Assembly: GCF_006094435.1 (NCBI RefSeq)
Contig: NZ_CP034783.1
Span: forward strand, 2,569,001-2,633,000
Direction of reading: 5' to 3'
DNA length: 64,000 nt
DNA from: Pseudomonas sp. MPC6
Lineage (GTDB): Bacteria; Pseudomonadota; Gammaproteobacteria; Pseudomonadales; Pseudomonadaceae
Below the pieces are notes generated by a model. The model was not told where the DNA came from, did no database searches, and was given only the letters and a program-made list of their open reading frames with translations. A program made the position numbers and the translations under genes. Position 1 is the stretch's first letter. Every line of letters begins with the position of its first letter. Of the stretch, positions 61,632-64,000 are shown piece after piece.

Positions 61632-61904
61632 TCCAGGTCAATGCTCGTCGACACGGACAGGGAAAGGATTGAAGTTCAGAGGAAGCGCAAGATGGCTTAT
61701 GACTAACTGTGAAATGCCAGTATGAAAATTGAGCATTGACCCTATATACAGTCTTGTACAACTTTTCTGTATAAGGTCGCTCAATGATCGAACTGGTGAG
61801 TTTAAGCGGTTCAAGTAATGATATTCAGATTATCATTTAATAAAAATGTTTCGATAAATTTCATGTTTATATACGCGCACATATTGTTGAAGTTGCATTA
61901 AAAT

Positions 61905-62045
61905 ACCCCCGTTCGCCCAGTGTCAGGGCTCTTTACCAGTGCATGGATTGCCGAGGCCCCTACACTGGGCGAACACCTTTGCTTGAACATCACGTTAAAA
62001 GTTTCGGCACGAAAAATGGGCGACCGTCATAGTCGCCCATTTTTT
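61905..62045 (+). ncRNA. Small RNA candidate of about 140 nt
   Basis: A TAAAAT hexamer (61899-61904, possible -10) is followed by a long hairpin with 13-base perfect arms GTTCGCCCAGTGT/ACACTGGGCGAAC (61911-61923 with 61962-61974). The inner arms also pair partly. A single-stranded A/T stretch and a strong terminator come next. No clear -35 box was found. Not recognised as a known Pseudomonas small RNA. Confidence 0.5.
62012..62044. terminator. Strong rho-independent terminator
   Basis: AAAAATGGGCGAC and GTCGCCCATTTTT form a 13-bp perfect stem with a 7-base loop and T-run (TTTTTTATT on the plus strand), usable in both directions. No protein gene ends nearby, so it probably ends a non-coding transcript. 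Confidence 0.85.
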
Positions 62046-62423
62046 ATTAGCGATCAATTCTTCTGATGCTATAGATGAATGTATCTCGCGCCACGCTATC
62101 CACATGTCATCCATTGCACCGCAAAAATGTATAAGCCAGATCAACCGCACTCAGAATGTTATTCAGAAGATTTTTCCTCAAGTGCGCTAGAAGTTGCGCG
62201 GTGTTGTGCAATTTGTTGCACTCAACAGCAGACCTTGGTGCGCAGCAGCAAAAATGTTCTTTTACAGCCAGGTCATTGCGTCACCCGGCGCGCATCAAGG
62301 CCATACGCCATCACTCAATTCTCGCGGGCGACAAGTGAAACAAACTGACACCGTGAAGGGTCCATCACACAGGTCCCCCGCGCGGTTCAGCCTGCGAAAA
62401 CCCTGAAATGGAGTGAGAACGAC

Positions 62424-63101
62424 ATGAAAATCCTGATGGTCCTGACGTCACACGATCAATTGGGTGACACCGGCAAGAAAACCGGCTTCTGGCTGGAAGA
62501 GTTCGCCGCACCGTATTACGTGTTCAAGGATGCCGGCGCTCAGTTGACGTTGGCCTCGCCCAAGGGCGGCCAGCCCCCCCTGGACCCGAAAAGCGATGAG
62601 CCGGATGCGCAAACCGCGGCCACCGAGCGTTTTCGCCAAGACTCCGCCGCCCGGTCCGCCCTGGCGTCTACGGCCTTGTTGAGCAGCGTCCGAGCGGCAG
62701 ATTACGATGCGGTGTTCTACCCGGGAGGTCATGGTCCCCTGTGGGATTTGGCCGAAGACCCGAATTCGATCGCGCTGATCGAGACCCTGCACCAGGCGGG
62801 TAAACCGGTCGCGGCAGTCTGCCACGCGCCGGGGGTGTTACGTCACGTCAAGGATGCGGATGGCCAGCCGTTGGTCAAAGGCAAGCGCGTGACGGGCTTC
62901 ACCAACACCGAGGAGGAGGCTGTGCAGCTGACGAATGTCGTGCCGTTTCTGGTGGAGGATATGCTCAAGGCCAATGGCGGTGTTTATTCCAAAGGCGCTG
63001 ATTGGGCGAGCTATGTGGTCACGGATGGCCTGTTGCTGACGGGGCAGAATCCGGCGTCTTCCGAGGCGGTGGCTGAGGCCCTTTTGGCGAAGCTGAAATA
63101 A
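62424..63101 (+). CDS. DJ-1/PfpI type 1 glutamine amidotransferase-like protein
   Basis: 225 aa of the class near YhbO/Hsp31 (GATase1_Hsp31-like). The nucleophile elbow is AAVCHAPGVLRHV with the catalytic Cys at about residue 134, and the early Glu/Asp and YPGGHGPLWDL segments are present. Relatives act as glyoxalases, deglycases or chaperones; the activity here is not determinable. ATG 62424 has GGAGTGAG upstream. Monocistronic, ended by an inverted repeat. Confidence 0.88.
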   Translation: MKILMVLTSHDQLGDTGKKTGFWLEEFAAPYYVFKDAGAQLTLASPKGGQPPLDPKSDEPDAQTAATERFRQDSAARSALASTALLSSVRAADYDAVFYPGGHGPLWDLAEDPNSIALIETLHQAGKPVAAVCHAPGVLRHVKDADGQPLVKGKRVTGFTNTEEEAVQLTNVVPFLVEDMLKANGGVYSKGADWASYVVTDGLLLTGQNPASSEAVAEALLAKLK

Positions 63102-63183
63102 GATCAAAAGATCGCAGCCTCCGGCAGTTCCTGCGGGTGTTTACAACCCCATGCAGGAGCTGCCGCAGGCAGCGATCTTTTGA
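63100..63183. repeat. GATCAAAAGATCGCAG inverted repeat with nested hairpin
   Basis: AGATCAAAAGATCGC pairs with GCGATCTTTTGA, enclosing a second inverted repeat GGCAGTTCCTGC/GCAGGAGCTGCC. It lies between convergent genes and probably ends both transcripts. Confidence 0.7.
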
Positions 63184-63195
63184 CGGCGTTTACGG

Positions 63196-64000
63196 TTATT
63201 TGCTCAATGCTGCGAAACACTCTTCGATCGAACGCCGTTGCGTCTCGGCATACAACCCCAACTCATCGATAGTCGGTCGCCCCAGCGCCTTTTCGAACGC
63301 CTGCCGGTTCGAATGCTCCCCGTAATGGGTTTGTGCCGCATCGCCCAGGTTCGATTGAAAGATCCCCGCCGCGCTGACCGGCAGGAAATCCTCATACACC
63401 AGCGGTTCAACCCGCACGTAGCCCCCGCTCAACAGATCCTCCAGGGTTGCAGATTTCAGCGCGTCCGCCCCCAGGCCTTTTGCTGTGACGAAGTAGCGAA
63501 AGTACGCCAGTTCCTCGAGCCGCATGCCTTCATAGGTATCAGGGAACTCGCTGAAGTGCTGCGCCATCAATTCGTTGTAGCGGACCGCGTTGGCCTCGTT
63601 GGGGAAATCGTCGAGTTCGTCCCGGGCGGCATTCAGCAGGCGGTCGTAAAGTGCCCGGCCCTTGGGGGTGAGCGCGGCACCGCGCTGTTCGATTTCACCG
63701 AAGCGGGCACTGTGGCTGCCGCCAGCCCCGGCTTGATCGGTGAAGGCGACGGGTTCGTCCAGGGCCTTGAAACTGGTCTGGCGCAACAGGATCGGACACT
63801 GACGGCGGGGCGGTCCTTCGATCACCGCTTTGGGCGTGATGCCGTGGGCGGGCATTTGCGCCTGGACGATGTCGATGTCCAGGGTGCGCGGTGTCAGGTG
63901 ATTGATGTGTGGGCCTTTGAACGCCACCACGTCGGCGATCAGGCGATGCTGGGCGCTGAGTTTGCGGTACTGCTCGGCGGTGACCGTGGCGCTGTGGTGC
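63196..64000 (-). CDS. 2-oxoadipate dioxygenase/decarboxylase, HglS/YdcJ (DUF1338), 5' end outside window
   Basis: Partial: the frame runs off the window at base 64000; 268 codons are visible. The family is an Fe(II) VOC-fold enzyme converting 2-oxoadipate to D-2-hydroxyglutarate in D-lysine breakdown. Seen are FKGPHINHLTPRTLDID, GPPRRQCPILLRQTSFKAL, EIEQRGAALTPKGRALYD and the C-terminal YEDFLPVSAAGIFQSNL, all typical of DUF1338. The HHSATVTAEQY segment at the window edge may contain a metal-ligand His. Confidence 0.88.
   Translation of the reverse strand, partial: HHSATVTAEQYRKLSAQHRLIADVVAFKGPHINHLTPRTLDIDIVQAQMPAHGITPKAVIEGPPRRQCPILLRQTSFKALDEPVAFTDQAGAGGSHSARFGEIEQRGAALTPKGRALYDRLLNAARDELDDFPNEANAVRYNELMAQHFSEFPDTYEGMRLEELAYFRYFVTAKGLGADALKSATLEDLLSGGYVRVEPLVYEDFLPVSAAGIFQSNLGDAAQTHYGEHSNRQAFEKALGRPTIDELGLYAETQRRSIEECFAALSK

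Larger units (their letters stand above)
61632..62423. other. AT-rich intergenic region of about 790 bases
   Basis: No convincing protein gene. The base composition is clearly lower in GC than the rest of the window, especially 61680-61900 and 62040-62200, which could mark foreign DNA or a promoter-rich region. It holds the small-RNA candidate and terminator listed separately. Open frames near 62079-62400 do not look like proteins. Confidence 0.6.

Noticed and set aside
61456..61761. 101-aa minus-strand open frame
   Set aside because: Opposite a small plus-strand gene with a much better ribosome site; Arg/Pro-rich shadow.
62079..62406. Plus-strand open frames of 60-89 aa
   Set aside because: No ribosome sites, unusual composition, in the AT-rich gap; two overlapping frames are equally open.

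Overview
The window looks like the chromosome of a fluorescent Pseudomonas. Evidence is the high GC content, the typical Pseudomonas REP palindromes between genes, and the gene families (GlxA-type and LysR regulators, pirin, DUF6124 proteins). No rRNA, tRNA, CRISPR array, transposase or phage gene was seen.

Layout. 1-13.8 kb is ordinary accessory metabolism and regulation: a quinone oxidoreductase (cut by the window edge), pirin, a GlxA-type regulator, two tail-to-tail winged-helix/ATPase regulators (one half length), an AraC and two LysR regulators, and an operon for a monooxygenase, an amidohydrolase and an isochorismatase-like hydrolase. 55.3-64 kb is again ordinary: a small exported protein, a methyltransferase, an ABC transporter with a lipoprotein, two small conserved-looking proteins, a possible small RNA, a DJ-1/PfpI protein and a DUF1338 dioxygenase (cut by the edge).

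The core, about 13.8-55.3 kb, is a manganese-oxidation super-cluster. It has two multicopper oxidases matching MnxG (1938 aa, 17-22.8 kb) and McoA (48.5-51.3 kb) of Mn(II)-oxidising Pseudomonas putida GB-1. Around them are SCO-type copper chaperones, a beta-propeller protein, a cytochrome c/binding-protein fusion and a parvulin. Two sister histidine kinases and one NtrC-type regulator correspond to MnxS1, MnxS2 and MnxR. In the same block lie an unusual type II secretion/type IV pilus-like machine, split between gspG-gspF (14.3-16 kb) and an operon at 29.0-36.9 kb, and complete curli machinery (csgEFG at 36.9-38.6 kb, csgB-csgA at 40.9-42.8 kb). Two paralogous large exported proteins (42.9-46.5 kb) lie upstream of csgBA.

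The parts appear to be tied together by regulation. A palindrome of the form CCCC-N6-GGGG recurs about 105-160 bp upstream of good -24/-12 (sigma-54) promoters in front of mnxG, the secretion/curli operon, the exported-protein/csgBA operon and mcoA. A looser version lies before gspGF. The obvious candidate to bind it is the MnxR-type activator encoded at 53.9-55.3 kb. The last pseudopilin gene and csgE overlap by ATGA, so secretion and curli genes are probably one transcript. My reading is a single regulated programme that exports Mn oxidases and builds an amyloid matrix in which Mn oxide could be laid down. The regulon and the physical coupling are inferences from sequence, not demonstrated facts.
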